From: Oxalobacteraceae bacterium
GTDB taxonomy: Bacteria > Pseudomonadota > Gammaproteobacteria > Burkholderiales > Burkholderiaceae_D
Length of the DNA: 64,000 nucleotides
Reading direction: 5' to 3'
Assembly (NCBI GenBank): GCA_010024875.1
Contig: RGFZ01000002.1
Location: forward strand, 39,595-103,594
Shown here: positions 52,496 to 62,062 of the stretch, in pieces
Layout of the letters: the number at the start of each line of letters is the position of its first letter
Numbering within the stretch: the stretch's first letter is position 1
Made by a program: the position numbers and the translations under genes
The notes under the pieces: model-generated
Told to the model about the DNA's origin: nothing
The model's database searches: none
Seen by the model: only the letters and a program-made list of their open reading frames with translations

Positions 52496-53157
52496 CAGCG
52501 GCGTTGAGCACCCTCGGGCAGCGAGTGTGCGCTTTGCCATTCTGCAGATGAAAAAAACGCATCGTTTTTCAGAAAGGCGATCAGCATATCGGTCGCATCC
52601 ACGCCCCAGAAACACTGGGTATTGACCAAGGCGGTCGGTACGCCAAAGACACCGGCCGCGATCGCGGCTTCGCCATTGGCAATCAGATGCGCTTTGATTT
52701 CATTCGAACGCAGCGCCTCGTCGCTAATGCATAGCTCGTCGACTAGCGACTCCCAGTGTGCGCTCTCGTCAGGCAAATGACCCTCTTGCCAGACAAAACG
52801 GAACAGCCGGTCCACCACATCTGCAGAGTTGTTCAGAGCGATTGACAAGCGCAGCAGTGGCAATGGATTGAAAGGATGCCGGGAGGGCAGTCGCATCGGA
52901 ATATGATGTCGGTGCGCAATCCAAAGGCAATGCGCATACGTCCAGCTGCGTTTCGGTGGTATTTCGACCGGACCTTTGTTGTCCCAGTGTTTGAGCAAGC
53001 CGGCGAACAGCACAGGATGCGGATGGATGAGCAGCGAGGGTGCTTCACGGCGCAGGCGCTGCCACTGCAGATAAGCGAACGGTGAAATGAAGTCGAAGTA
53101 CCAGTCAATCTGCGCGCCAGCAGGTAGTGATGCGGGCGAGGCGGCTTGATCGGTCAT
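52495..53157 (-). CDS. DsbA-family oxidoreductase / 2-hydroxychromene-2-carboxylate isomerase-like
   Basis: IDWYFDFISPFAYLQWQRL; ANGEAAIAAGVFGVPTALVNTQCFWGVDATDMLIAFL. Confidence 0.87.
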   Translation of the reverse strand: MTDQAASPASLPAGAQIDWYFDFISPFAYLQWQRLRREAPSLLIHPHPVLFAGLLKHWDNKGPVEIPPKRSWTYAHCLWIAHRHHIPMRLPSRHPFNPLPLLRLSIALNNSADVVDRLFRFVWQEGHLPDESAHWESLVDELCISDEALRSNEIKAHLIANGEAAIAAGVFGVPTALVNTQCFWGVDATDMLIAFLKNDAFFSSAEWQSAHSLPEGAQRR

Positions 53158-53489
53158 TACCTGTTGATCTCGGCAGGAAAGCAATACGTTGGCATCTCGC
53201 AATCGGTGCACGAGCATTGGTTGCGAACAAAGGCCATGCATTTGCCGGGCCCGCGTGTCTCTATCATGCCTTGTGTGATCGGATTGGTTGGATGCGCGCA
53301 CTCTGCCTGCAGCCGTGCTTCAAGTGCCGCTTTCTGTTCCTTGCTCAGCGTGCCCGCACGTACTGCATGGACAAATTCCATGCGCCCACCGTTGTCGATA
53401 GCCATCGGCCGGTCGGTCGATTTATCCGCAGCGAGCGCGCTCAACATCATGAGCGCCGCCAGCACGGCAGCGCAGCGAATCAGTGTCAT
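53157..53489 (-). CDS. Exported Cys-containing hypothetical protein
   Basis: MTLIRCAAVLAALMMLSALA signal peptide; CSCTDCEMPTYCFP C-terminal cysteines; TAATG overlap with next gene. Confidence 0.6.
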   Translation of the reverse strand: MTLIRCAAVLAALMMLSALAADKSTDRPMAIDNGGRMEFVHAVRAGTLSKEQKAALEARLQAECAHPTNPITQGMIETRGPGKCMAFVRNQCSCTDCEMPTYCFPAEINR

Positions 53490-53493
53490 CCGA

Positions 53494-54762
53494 TTACTCC
53501 AGCATGTCAGCCCAGATGCTGCGCGCCCAGGTATTCGCATGACGGCCTTCGAGCTCGGTCGGGCCGCTGGACAAACCGCCCGATCCCTGCACGACCTTGA
53601 AGGTCTGCTCGGCGGCCACATACTCATGCACGCTGGCGACGTGAATCACGTTGCGGTCATCGACATAGCTGTAACAGGTGTTGGTCAGCATCGGCGCCGG
53701 ATTGATCTCCAGACCACTGAGTTGTGCGACTACGGCAGCTGCGGCGACTTTGGCGTGATTGTTTGCCATGTGTCCGCTCTTGGGCATCAGCTGCGCAACT
53801 TGTATTGCATCGCCGATCACGAATACATCTTTTGCGACGGAAGATTCGAAGCTCTGATAATTCACGCCGCACCAGCGATTATTCGCCATGTTTGCCAGAC
53901 CCGTTTGCAGCGCGATCTTGCCGGCGCGCATCTGGGGTAGCGCGTTGATCACGTTCGCGTTCACATCTTCCTGCACATCGAATTTGATCAGTCCGTCTTT
54001 TGGCGACACCGCAATAGCCTTGTGCTGGTTCCGGTATTCGACGATGCCCTTGTACTGCTCTTCCCAGACTTTTTTGAAAAGCGCGGGCTTGGACACCACA
54101 TCCTGGTTGGCATCGAGTACCAGCACCTTGCTCTTCGGTTTAAAGTTCTTGAGATACCAGGCAACCTGACACGCGCGTTCGTACGGGCCGGGCGGGCAGC
54201 GGAAAGGTGCTTCCGGGATCGTGATCGCATACACGCCACCATCCGGCATCGCCTCGAGCTGACGGCGCAGCGCCAGCGTCTCGGGGCCGGCTCTCCATGC
54301 CTGCAGTATCTGACCGGAGGCCTGTGCGTCGGCGAGTCCTTCGATGCTGGCCATGTTCAGGTCGATGCCGGGCGAGAGCACCAGCTTGTCATAGCTGAGC
54401 GTACTGCCGCTGGCCAGCTTGATGATGCGCGCTTTCGTGTCAATCGATGCCGCCAGATCGTGCACCATGTTGATGCCGTGGTTATTGCTCAGCGTCGAGT
54501 AGGGGCGGCTGATGTCGGCCAGCTTTCGGCTACCGCCAAGAACGAGGTTGGACAGTGGACAAGAGATGAACTCCTTGTCCGGTTCGACCAGTGTCACATC
54601 CAATGTGTGGCCGGATAACAGGCGGATGTATTTGGCAGCGGTCGCGCCGCCATAGCCGCCGCCGATCACCACCACCTTCGCGCCGCGCATGGCGAACGCG
54701 GATACGGGGCCGGAAAGCAGAGCCAGCGCAGCGCCGGCCTTTAGCAAATCTCTGCGGTCCAT
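53494..54762 (-). CDS. Flavocytochrome c sulfide dehydrogenase flavoprotein-like protein (FccB/SoxF type)
   Basis: Tat-type MDRRDLLKAGAALALLSG; VVVIGGGYGGATAAKYIRLLSGHTLDVTLVEPDKEFISCPLSNLVLGGSRKL. Confidence 0.9.
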   Translation of the reverse strand: MDRRDLLKAGAALALLSGPVSAFAMRGAKVVVIGGGYGGATAAKYIRLLSGHTLDVTLVEPDKEFISCPLSNLVLGGSRKLADISRPYSTLSNNHGINMVHDLAASIDTKARIIKLASGSTLSYDKLVLSPGIDLNMASIEGLADAQASGQILQAWRAGPETLALRRQLEAMPDGGVYAITIPEAPFRCPPGPYERACQVAWYLKNFKPKSKVLVLDANQDVVSKPALFKKVWEEQYKGIVEYRNQHKAIAVSPKDGLIKFDVQEDVNANVINALPQMRAGKIALQTGLANMANNRWCGVNYQSFESSVAKDVFVIGDAIQVAQLMPKSGHMANNHAKVAAAAVVAQLSGLEINPAPMLTNTCYSYVDDRNVIHVASVHEYVAAEQTFKVVQGSGGLSSGPTELEGRHANTWARSIWADMLE

Positions 54763-54773
54763 GCTAACGCTCC

Positions 54774-55109
54774 TCAAGGTCTCTGGCCGGCGAAATACGT
54801 CGCCAGCAACCGGATCTGTTCGTCGGAATAGCCCTTGGCGAGCTGGTGCATGATCGTTGCTTGTCGCTCACCGGATTTGAACGCCTTCATTTGCGCTTCG
54901 ATGTAGTCCGCCTTCAGGCCGGCGAGCCCGGGCAAGGATCCTTCCGGTACACCCTTGCCCAGGGTGCCGTGACAGTTGGCGCACGTAGCGGCGAGGCTTT
55001 GGGTGTACAGGGTTTGCTGGTCGACGGCGAGTGCGGCGCTTGCAGAGCACAGCGCCCATGCAAGTACTGCGGGCCCGAGCAAGGGCGCGGTCGATGTGTT
55101 GTGATTCAT
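54774..55109 (-). CDS. Class I cytochrome c, FccA/SoxE-like
   Basis: Signal peptide; CANCHGTLGKGVPEGSLPGLAGLKADYIEAQMKAFKSGERQATIMHQLAKGYSDEQIRLLATYFA. Confidence 0.9.
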   Translation of the reverse strand: MNHNTSTAPLLGPAVLAWALCSASAALAVDQQTLYTQSLAATCANCHGTLGKGVPEGSLPGLAGLKADYIEAQMKAFKSGERQATIMHQLAKGYSDEQIRLLATYFAGQRP

Positions 55110-55312
55110 CTGCTATCTCCTGCGGAATGACGCCGCGCGCAGTAAGGAAAAGCCGGAGTCCGGAACGAAGTGGATCGCGAGCAGGAGGCAGGCACAGGGG
55201 TAGCCGATGCGCTGAGTCAGCCGCGCACCGCGATTGTAACCGCAAATTTTTCGGCTGATATACTGCGTCGCTCTGTCTGACTCATGAATTAAATCCCCGG
55301 AGCCTGACCCTG

Positions 55313-55705
55313 ATGAAAAAAATTTCACTGATGCTCGCCGCCCTCGCCATGTCGGCCGCTGCGCATGCTGACTGGAGCCGCATCGAGCATCCATCCAAGG
55401 AATATGCGCTGTATATCGACAAGGAGACACTCCAGCCGTCTGGTGTTGGCACCATCCTGCTATGGCACTTGCTCGACTATACGATCGCTCAGGATTATGA
55501 CGGCACGCCGTACCTGTCCATGAAAGGTCAGATCGAATACGACTGCGAGAAGGGTATCAAGCGCGATCAGATGCACCTCAGGCACAAGGATGGCATGGGT
55601 AACAGCAATCTGGTTCATGTCGCGTATAAACCGGGGCCATGGGGGCCGCCCGCAGCGGGTACGCACGAGCAGACGCTGATGCGCCTGGTGTGCAAAGGCG
55701 GCTGA
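55313..55705 (+). CDS. Exported hypothetical protein, surface-adhesin-E-like
   Basis: Signal peptide; DWSRIEHPSKEYALYIDKETLQPSG...IEYDCEKGIKRDQMHLRHKDGMG. Confidence 0.6.
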   Translation: MKKISLMLAALAMSAAAHADWSRIEHPSKEYALYIDKETLQPSGVGTILLWHLLDYTIAQDYDGTPYLSMKGQIEYDCEKGIKRDQMHLRHKDGMGNSNLVHVAYKPGPWGPPAAGTHEQTLMRLVCKGG

Positions 55706-55720
55706 CGCGGAGCCAAGACG

Positions 55721-57079
55721 ATGAGCCTGCGTGGAAAATTCGGACGCATACAGCCTGCGCCGGAAAACTTCATTCCCGATGCGCTGATCGACGACATCCG
55801 CTTGAACGGACTGGATGCCAGCCGACGCCGGTTTCTACGGAAGAGCTTCGCCGCTGCCAGTGCAGCGCTGGTGTCCGGTAGCGCGCTGGCTGCGGCAGAT
55901 CATCCCGGCGGCGAGGGCGATCCCGCGATACTGAAGCTACCGAAGCACAGCACTAGCCTCGGTAACCCGGTGACGCATCTGCCGTATGGCCAGCCATCCA
56001 AACACGAAGCCAACCTGCAGCGACGCGAATCTCCCGGGCTTACACGCCGGCGCGAAAGTAGTATCGCGTTTACGCCATTACAGGGGCTGTTCGGCATCAT
56101 CACTCCCAGCGGCCTGCACTTCGAGCGCCATCACGCGGGCTGGCATGATATCGATCCTTCGTCCCACCGGCTGATGATCCACGGACTCGTGTCGACACCG
56201 AAGGTCTACACGGTCGGCGACTTGATGCGATTGCCCTCCGTGTCCCGAATGCATTTCATCGAATGCGGCGCGAACACGGCGATGGACTGGGCATCGCCCG
56301 CAGTGCCCTCGGTGCAGTACACGCACGGCATGCTTTCTTGCTGCGAATTCACTGGCGTGCCACTGTCGCTGCTGCTGGAGGATTGTGGCATCGACAAGAA
56401 AAACGCGAAATTTATTCTCGCAGAAGGCGCCGATGGCGCCAGCCTGACGCGAACGATTCCGATCGAGCGCGCGTTGGATGACGCGATCGTTGCGTGGGGC
56501 ATGAATGGCGAGATGCTGCGCCCCGAGAACGGTTACCCCTTGCGTTTGGTGGTGCCGGGCGCTCAGGGCGTGTGCTGGGTGAAATGGCTACGGCGCCTCG
56601 ACGTCGGCGATGCGCCTTATGCGACACGTGAAGAATCCACGCAGTACACGGACCTCATGCCCGATGGCCTGTCTCGCCAGTACTCGCTGATTCAGGAATG
56701 CAAATCAGTGATCACCACCCCCTCCGGCGGGCAGCGGCTAATGGACAAGGGCTTCTACAACATCACCGGACTGGCGTGGTCAGGGCGCGGCAAGATCGCG
56801 CGGGTAGATGTCTCGGTCGACGGCGGCAAGCAGTGGAAGACCGCACGACTCGAATCTCCGGTACTGCCGAAATGTCTGACGCGCTTCAATATCGATTGGG
56901 TGTGGGATGGCAAGCCGGCGATACTGCAATCACGTGCAATCGATGAGACCGGCTATGTGCAGCCAAAGATGGCCGAGCTGCGCGCAGTGCGCGGCACGCG
57001 CTCGGTGTATCACAACAATGCAATCCAGTCGTGGCGAGTCGAAGCTGCAGGCGAGGTGGTCAATGTCCAGATCTCTTAA
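55721..57079 (+). CDS. soxC: Sulfite dehydrogenase molybdopterin subunit (SoxC)
   Basis: LQGLFGIITPSGLHFERHHAGWHDIDPSSHRLMIHGLVSTPKVYTVGDLMRLPSVSRMHFIECGANT; GVCWVKWLRRLDV; Tat-like RRRFLRKSFAAASAALVSG. Confidence 0.93.
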   Translation: MSLRGKFGRIQPAPENFIPDALIDDIRLNGLDASRRRFLRKSFAAASAALVSGSALAAADHPGGEGDPAILKLPKHSTSLGNPVTHLPYGQPSKHEANLQRRESPGLTRRRESSIAFTPLQGLFGIITPSGLHFERHHAGWHDIDPSSHRLMIHGLVSTPKVYTVGDLMRLPSVSRMHFIECGANTAMDWASPAVPSVQYTHGMLSCCEFTGVPLSLLLEDCGIDKKNAKFILAEGADGASLTRTIPIERALDDAIVAWGMNGEMLRPENGYPLRLVVPGAQGVCWVKWLRRLDVGDAPYATREESTQYTDLMPDGLSRQYSLIQECKSVITTPSGGQRLMDKGFYNITGLAWSGRGKIARVDVSVDGGKQWKTARLESPVLPKCLTRFNIDWVWDGKPAILQSRAIDETGYVQPKMAELRAVRGTRSVYHNNAIQSWRVEAAGEVVNVQIS

Positions 57080-57812
57080 ATCTGCGCTGTTGTTTCTCGT
57101 GCTCGGCGCGATGATGGCAAGCGCCACTGTTACGGCAGAGACCTATCCGAATACAGGCCGCCGTGCGACCGTCGCAGAGGTCGCAGCATGGGATATCGAT
57201 GTGCGCCCCGATTTTCGTGGTCTGCCGCCCGGTTCTGGCAGCGTCGCACAGGGCATGAGACTCTGGGAGACCAAATGCGCGAACTGTCACGGCGCGTTTG
57301 GTGAATCACCGGCAGCGTTCCCGCCGCTAGTGGGCGGTACGACGCGAGAGGATATTGCCAGTGGCCGCGCCGCCGGGCTGATTGCCGCGACCGAGAATGC
57401 GAAAACCACGATGATGAAGCTGGCTACGGTATCGACTTTGTGGGATTACATTCGCCGTGCGATGCCATATGACGCACCAAAAAGTCTGTCAGTGAATGAA
57501 GTCTACGCTGTTACCGCTTACTTGCTGAATCTGGCCGATATTGTGCCCGCAGATTTCACGCTCACCGACAAAACTATTCGCGATGTGCAGGGCAAAATGC
57601 CGAACCGTGCCGGCATGACGCTGAACCACGGCATGCGCGACATCGGCGGCAAACCAGACGTGCTCAGCGAGGCATGCATGAGCGCATGTAAGGTGGATGA
57701 CGCCTCGCTCGTCGTTTTGCCGCCCGCAGGCAGAGGGCTGAACGGCAATCTTGCCGATCAGAATCGCGCCTGGGGGCCGGTGCGCGGCGTAGATACCGGT
57801 GGCCGGAAGTAG
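57063..57812 (+). CDS. soxD: Cytochrome c subunit of sulfite dehydrogenase (SoxD)
   Basis: GRRATVAEVAAWDIDVRPDFRGLPPGSGSVAQGMRLWETKCANCHGAFGES; overlaps soxC. Confidence 0.92.
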   Translation: MSRSLKSALLFLVLGAMMASATVTAETYPNTGRRATVAEVAAWDIDVRPDFRGLPPGSGSVAQGMRLWETKCANCHGAFGESPAAFPPLVGGTTREDIASGRAAGLIAATENAKTTMMKLATVSTLWDYIRRAMPYDAPKSLSVNEVYAVTAYLLNLADIVPADFTLTDKTIRDVQGKMPNRAGMTLNHGMRDIGGKPDVLSEACMSACKVDDASLVVLPPAGRGLNGNLADQNRAWGPVRGVDTGGRK

Positions 57813-57891
57813 GCGCGCCTGCGTCTTGGCGATTTAGGTGGCACAATGCGGCCTCGATTTCGATGTAAAAAATCATTCAGGGAGACAAGAC

Positions 57892-58467
57892 GTGCAACAG
57901 AGCCGGCGTGACGCCATGCGCATTGCTTCCGCGCTTGCGCTCGCCTTTGGTGCCGGACTTCTGAGGCCGTCCGATGTGTTCGCCGAGGATGATGCAGACG
58001 ATGCAGGCATCACCCGATCCGCTGACAATATTCCCTGGGGCTCTGACTGGAACGGTGCGGTGTACTCCGCCAAGAGCCTGGAAGCTTTCGTGATCGCAAT
58101 GAATGGTGACACCACCACGCCGAACACGCCGCGCACGGTGGTCGAGCGGGGTAAGGTGCCCGGGCTGTTCCTTGCCAAGTCTGGCGAATTGATTATCGAA
58201 GCCCCGGAGCTTGCCGAGAATGGCACCAATGTTCCGGTCACGCTGACGAGTAAAATCCCCAACACGGATTTCATCGCGTTGCTGGCTGACCTTAATCCGA
58301 ATCCTGTGTGCGTTGGTTTCCACGTAATGCCGGATAACGATCCTTCTTACTCCGTCCGGATCAAGGTGGCCGAAACATCAAACCTCGTCGCCGTCGCGCG
58401 CTCGGGCGGTAAATGGTTTTATTCGCTCAGGGACATCACCGTGATGATAGGAGGCTGCCTTGGGTGA
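57892..58467 (+). CDS. soxY: Thiosulfate oxidation carrier protein SoxY, GTG start
   Basis: Tat-like N-terminus; IIEAPELAENGTNVPVTLTSKIP; C-terminal VMIGGCLG swinging-arm motif. Confidence 0.92.
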   Translation: MQQSRRDAMRIASALALAFGAGLLRPSDVFAEDDADDAGITRSADNIPWGSDWNGAVYSAKSLEAFVIAMNGDTTTPNTPRTVVERGKVPGLFLAKSGELIIEAPELAENGTNVPVTLTSKIPNTDFIALLADLNPNPVCVGFHVMPDNDPSYSVRIKVAETSNLVAVARSGGKWFYSLRDITVMIGGCLG

Positions 58468-58471
58468 GCCA

Positions 58472-58771
58472 ATGCGCGTTCGCGCCGTCAAGAATGATCA
58501 GTTCGTCGAAGTCAAGGTGCTGATGAAGCACCGCATGCTCAGCCGCTTGTCATGGGGCACGGATGGCCGCTTGATACTTCCGCACTTCATCCAGACAGTG
58601 CGCGGCACCTGCAATGGCCGCCCAGTGCTCCATGTGAATTTTGGTGGGTCAGTCGCGCGCGACCCTTATTTTTCGTTCAAGTTCAAAGGTGGCAAAGTGG
58701 GCGACAAGATTGTGATCAGCTGGGTAGATACGGAGGGTGATACACGGACTGACGAGACCGTCGTAAGCTGA
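58472..58771 (+). CDS. soxZ: Thiosulfate oxidation carrier complex protein SoxZ
   Basis: MRVRAVKNDQFVEVKVLMKHRMLSRL...ILPHFIQTVRGTCNGRPVLHVNFGGSVARDPYFSFKFKGGKVGDKIVISWVDTEGD. Confidence 0.92.
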   Translation: MRVRAVKNDQFVEVKVLMKHRMLSRLSWGTDGRLILPHFIQTVRGTCNGRPVLHVNFGGSVARDPYFSFKFKGGKVGDKIVISWVDTEGDTRTDETVVS

Positions 58772-59049
58772 AGCTTCATAAGCTTTCGATCATGAATTAT
58801 TTTTCATGTTGTGTTTATGTATATCTCGTTGGCGGTAATTTTTTGACAAGCCCTGAAATAACAAAGGCTTAAGTGAATCTCTAAAAGATGCAAGAAAGAA
58901 TTTTTGCGACGCACCATGCAAAGAAAAATTCAAAAAAATGCAGGAATTTTTTATGATGTGAATAATGTTGATGAAGTACCAACAAACGCAGAAATTGGCT
59001 TTCTTGATTTTGCGAAATAACGGTGCTATATAGACACAAGCGTAAATTT

Positions 59050-59085
59050 TCAGCCTGAAAAATCAACGTTTTTCAGGCATTTAAT
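59050..59085. terminator. Hairpin, possible terminator
   Basis: GCCTGAAAAA...TTTTTCAGGC inverted repeat. Confidence 0.4.
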
Positions 59086-59241
59086 ACCGACGCGGAGTGA
59101 ACGCGCCCTGCAGTTCCAACCCTACGGGAAAATGCAGATCAGCGACGTAAGGCATGAGAACAATGTCAATCTGTTTAAAAAAATGATTAGTAATCATTGG
59201 CTCAAGTTGCAGTGAAACCAAGTGAAAGAGGAGAGTAAAAC

Positions 59242-59706
59242 ATGGCAATCAGTTTTAATCTGAACGGCTCGACGGTATCCGTCCAGGCCGAGCCGGATAC
59301 CCCACTGCTGTGGGTGATCCGCGATGAAGTGGGCCTGACCGGCACCAAGTTCGGCTGCGGCGCGGCACTGTGTGGTGCATGCACCGTACACCTGAACGGC
59401 ACGCCGATCCGTTCCTGCCAGACGCCGGTATCGGCTGTCGCTGGCAAGAAGGTTGCCACCGTCGAGTCGCTGTCCGCAGACAGCTCGCATCCGCTGCAGA
59501 AGGCCTGGGTCAAGCACCAGGTTCCTCAGTGCGGCTACTGCCAGTCCGGTCAGCTCATGAGCGCTGCAGCTCTGCTGTCGAAGAACAAGAACCCGAGCGA
59601 TGCTGACATCGACAACGCGATGAGCGGAAATCTGTGCCGCTGCGGTACTTACAACCGCATTCGTGCTGCGATCAAAGACGCTGCTGCCGAAATGCGCCGC
59701 GCTTAA
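59242..59706 (+). CDS. [2Fe-2S] subunit of isoquinoline 1-oxidoreductase-type molybdenum enzyme
   Basis: [73 protein letters not shown]. Confidence 0.94.
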   Translation: MAISFNLNGSTVSVQAEPDTPLLWVIRDEVGLTGTKFGCGAALCGACTVHLNGTPIRSCQTPVSAVAGKKVATVESLSADSSHPLQKAWVKHQVPQCGYCQSGQLMSAAALLSKNKNPSDADIDNAMSGNLCRCGTYNRIRAAIKDAAAEMRRA

Positions 59707-59725
59707 GGTAGAGGAGACAAACAAA

Positions 59726-62062
59726 ATGACAACGAATCGTCGCGATTTTCTGAAAACGTCCGCAGCCGCATCTGGCGTGGCCGTGCTCAGCATGTATGTG
59801 CCGGGCTTCGGCGGCCAAGAAGCACAGGCTGCTGGCTCGCTGCACACCCCGAACGTCTGGGTGCACATTGCAGATGACAACACCATCACCCTGCTGTCCC
59901 ACATGTCCGAAATGGGTCAGGGCGTTCACACTTCGCTCCCGATGCTAATCGCAGAGGAACTGAACGTCGACGTGAACTCCGTCCAGGTTGCGACTGCGCC
60001 TGCGAATCCTGCGTACGTGAACGGCCTGCTCGGTGCACAGATCACCGGTGGTTCCACCGCCATTCGTGACGCGTGGGAAAAGTTGCGCGTCGGCGGCGCC
60101 CAAGTGCGCACCATGCTGGTCCAGGCAGCTGCTGCCAAATGGGGCGTGGATGCTTCCTCCCTGACTGCCTCCAACGGCGTCGTCTCGGGTGGTGGCAAGC
60201 GTGCTACTTACGGCGAGCTGGCCGCTGCAGCTTCCGCACTGCCGGTGCCGAAAGACGTTCAGCTGAAGGACCCTTCGCAGTTCCGTATCGTCGGCAAACC
60301 GCTGAACCGTCTGGATACACCGGCGAAGGTCAATGGCACGGCTGAGTTCGGTATCGACGCCAAGGTGCCTGGCATGGTCTACGCCTCCATCGAGCAGACA
60401 CCGGTCATCGGTGGCAAGCCTGTCAGCTTCGACGCCGCCAAAGCCAAGAGCATGCCTGGCGTTATCGATGTCGTGCAGATCAGCGATGGCGTGGCCGTTG
60501 TGGCTGACACTTACTGGCACGCATTCAACGCCCGCAAGAAGGGCCTGAAAGTGCAGTGGGATGATGGCGCAGGCGCCTCGCTCTCGACCGCAGGCATGTG
60601 GGCAGCCATCAAGGCCGCCGACAAAGAGATCAAGCCAATCAAGATTCGCCCGGACGTCGGTGACGCCGCCGGTGCCATCGCCGGTTCATCGAAAGTCGTG
60701 AAGGCCAGCTACACCACCGGCCTGATGGCTCACCAGCCGCTTGAGCCGATGAACATGATCGCCAACGTGAGTGGTGACAAGTGCGAACTGATCGGACCGA
60801 CGCAGTTCCAGCAAGGCGCACAGGGCACGGCAGCTGCGGTTCTGGGCATCAAGCCTGAGAACATCACCGTTCGCACCACCTATCTGGGTGGCGGTTTCGG
60901 CCGTCGTATCGAGCTCGACTTCATCTCGCAGGCCGTTCAGGTCTCGAAGGCAGTCGGCCGTCCGGTCAAGGTGCTGTGGAATCGTGAAGACGACATGAAG
61001 CACGACTTCTACCGTCCGATGGGCCTCAATCGCCTCGAGGCTGGCCTCGACGCATCGGGCAACGTCGTCGGCATGAAGTTCCAGCTGACCTCGCAGTCGA
61101 TCACTCAGCGTGCATTCGGTCTGCCGAAGAACACGCTCGATCCGTTCATGGTCGAAGCATCGGTGCCGCTGTACGCCGTGCCGAACACCCAGCACGACGT
61201 GATCATCCATGACACTGGCTTCCGCGTCGGTTATCTGCGCGCTGTGTCGCACACTATGAACTGCTTCGCCAACGAATCGTTCATCGATGAGCTGGCGCTG
61301 GCTGCAGGCAAAGATCCGCTGCAGTTCCGCATGAACATGGTGAGCAACGAGCCGCGCATCGCCAACGTGCTGAAGATCGCTGCCGAGAAAGCTGGCTGGG
61401 GCCGCAAGCTGCCCAAGGGCCGCGGTCTGGGTATTGCGATCATGGAAGGCTACGGCACCTACATGGCTCAAGTGGCCGAGGTATCGGTCTCCGAGGGTAA
61501 CGTCAAGGTTCACAAGGTCTGGATCGCTTCCGACCAGGGCCGTATGGTGAACCCGGAGATCGTTCGTCAGCAGCTGGAGTCGGGCGTCATCTACGGCCTG
61601 TCGGGTGCTCTGTACACCCAGAACACCGTGGCTAATGGCCGCGTTCAGCAGTCGAACTTCAACGACTTCCCCCCGATTCGTCAGAACCAGTCGCCAGTGA
61701 TTGATATCACGCTGGTGGACAGCTCCGAGAAGCCGGGCGGTGTGGGCGAGCCTTCGACATCGTTGATCGGACCGGCGGTTGCCAACGCGATCTTCGCAGC
61801 CTCTGGCAAGCGCATCCGCTCGATGCCGCTCGCACAGGGCCTGAAGTTTTTTTTCTGTGAAAATTTGTCGCTATGGACAGTATTGATCTGGAAGTACTCA
61901 AGACCTGCGCCGACTGGCTCGCCGCTGGCAAACAATGCGAACTCGTCACGATCACCAAGACCTGGGGATCGAGCCCGCGCCCGGAAGGTGCGACGCTCGG
62001 CATCTGCGAGGATGGGCATGTGGTCGGATCAGTATCTGGCGGCTGCATCGAAGATGATCTAA
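59726..62062 (+). CDS. Isoquinoline 1-oxidoreductase-type beta (molybdopterin) subunit; C-terminus probably ends near 61860
   Basis: Tat MTTNRRDFLKTSAAASGVAVLSMY; MIANVSGDKCELIGPTQFQQGAQGTAAAVLGIKPENITVRTTYLGGGFGRR; family-typical end GKRIRSMPLAQGLK precedes a T8 run, after which the ORF runs into xdhC. Confidence 0.9.
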   Translation: MTTNRRDFLKTSAAASGVAVLSMYVPGFGGQEAQAAGSLHTPNVWVHIADDNTITLLSHMSEMGQGVHTSLPMLIAEELNVDVNSVQVATAPANPAYVNGLLGAQITGGSTAIRDAWEKLRVGGAQVRTMLVQAAAAKWGVDASSLTASNGVVSGGGKRATYGELAAAASALPVPKDVQLKDPSQFRIVGKPLNRLDTPAKVNGTAEFGIDAKVPGMVYASIEQTPVIGGKPVSFDAAKAKSMPGVIDVVQISDGVAVVADTYWHAFNARKKGLKVQWDDGAGASLSTAGMWAAIKAADKEIKPIKIRPDVGDAAGAIAGSSKVVKASYTTGLMAHQPLEPMNMIANVSGDKCELIGPTQFQQGAQGTAAAVLGIKPENITVRTTYLGGGFGRRIELDFISQAVQVSKAVGRPVKVLWNREDDMKHDFYRPMGLNRLEAGLDASGNVVGMKFQLTSQSITQRAFGLPKNTLDPFMVEASVPLYAVPNTQHDVIIHDTGFRVGYLRAVSHTMNCFANESFIDELALAAGKDPLQFRMNMVSNEPRIANVLKIAAEKAGWGRKLPKGRGLGIAIMEGYGTYMAQVAEVSVSEGNVKVHKVWIASDQGRMVNPEIVRQQLESGVIYGLSGALYTQNTVANGRVQQSNFNDFPPIRQNQSPVIDITLVDSSEKPGGVGEPSTSLIGPAVANAIFAASGKRIRSMPLAQGLKFFFCENLSLWTVLIWKYSRPAPTGSPLANNANSSRSPRPGDRARARKVRRSASARMGMWSDQYLAAASKMI

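Noticed and set aside
59194-59904. 236-aa minus-strand ORF opposite the [2Fe-2S] subunit gene
   Set aside because: Antisense to a well-supported gene with no recognisable motif.
60686-61513. 275-aa minus-strand ORF opposite the beta subunit gene
   Set aside because: Antisense shadow ORF (His/Arg/Leu-rich) over a conserved molybdenum enzyme.
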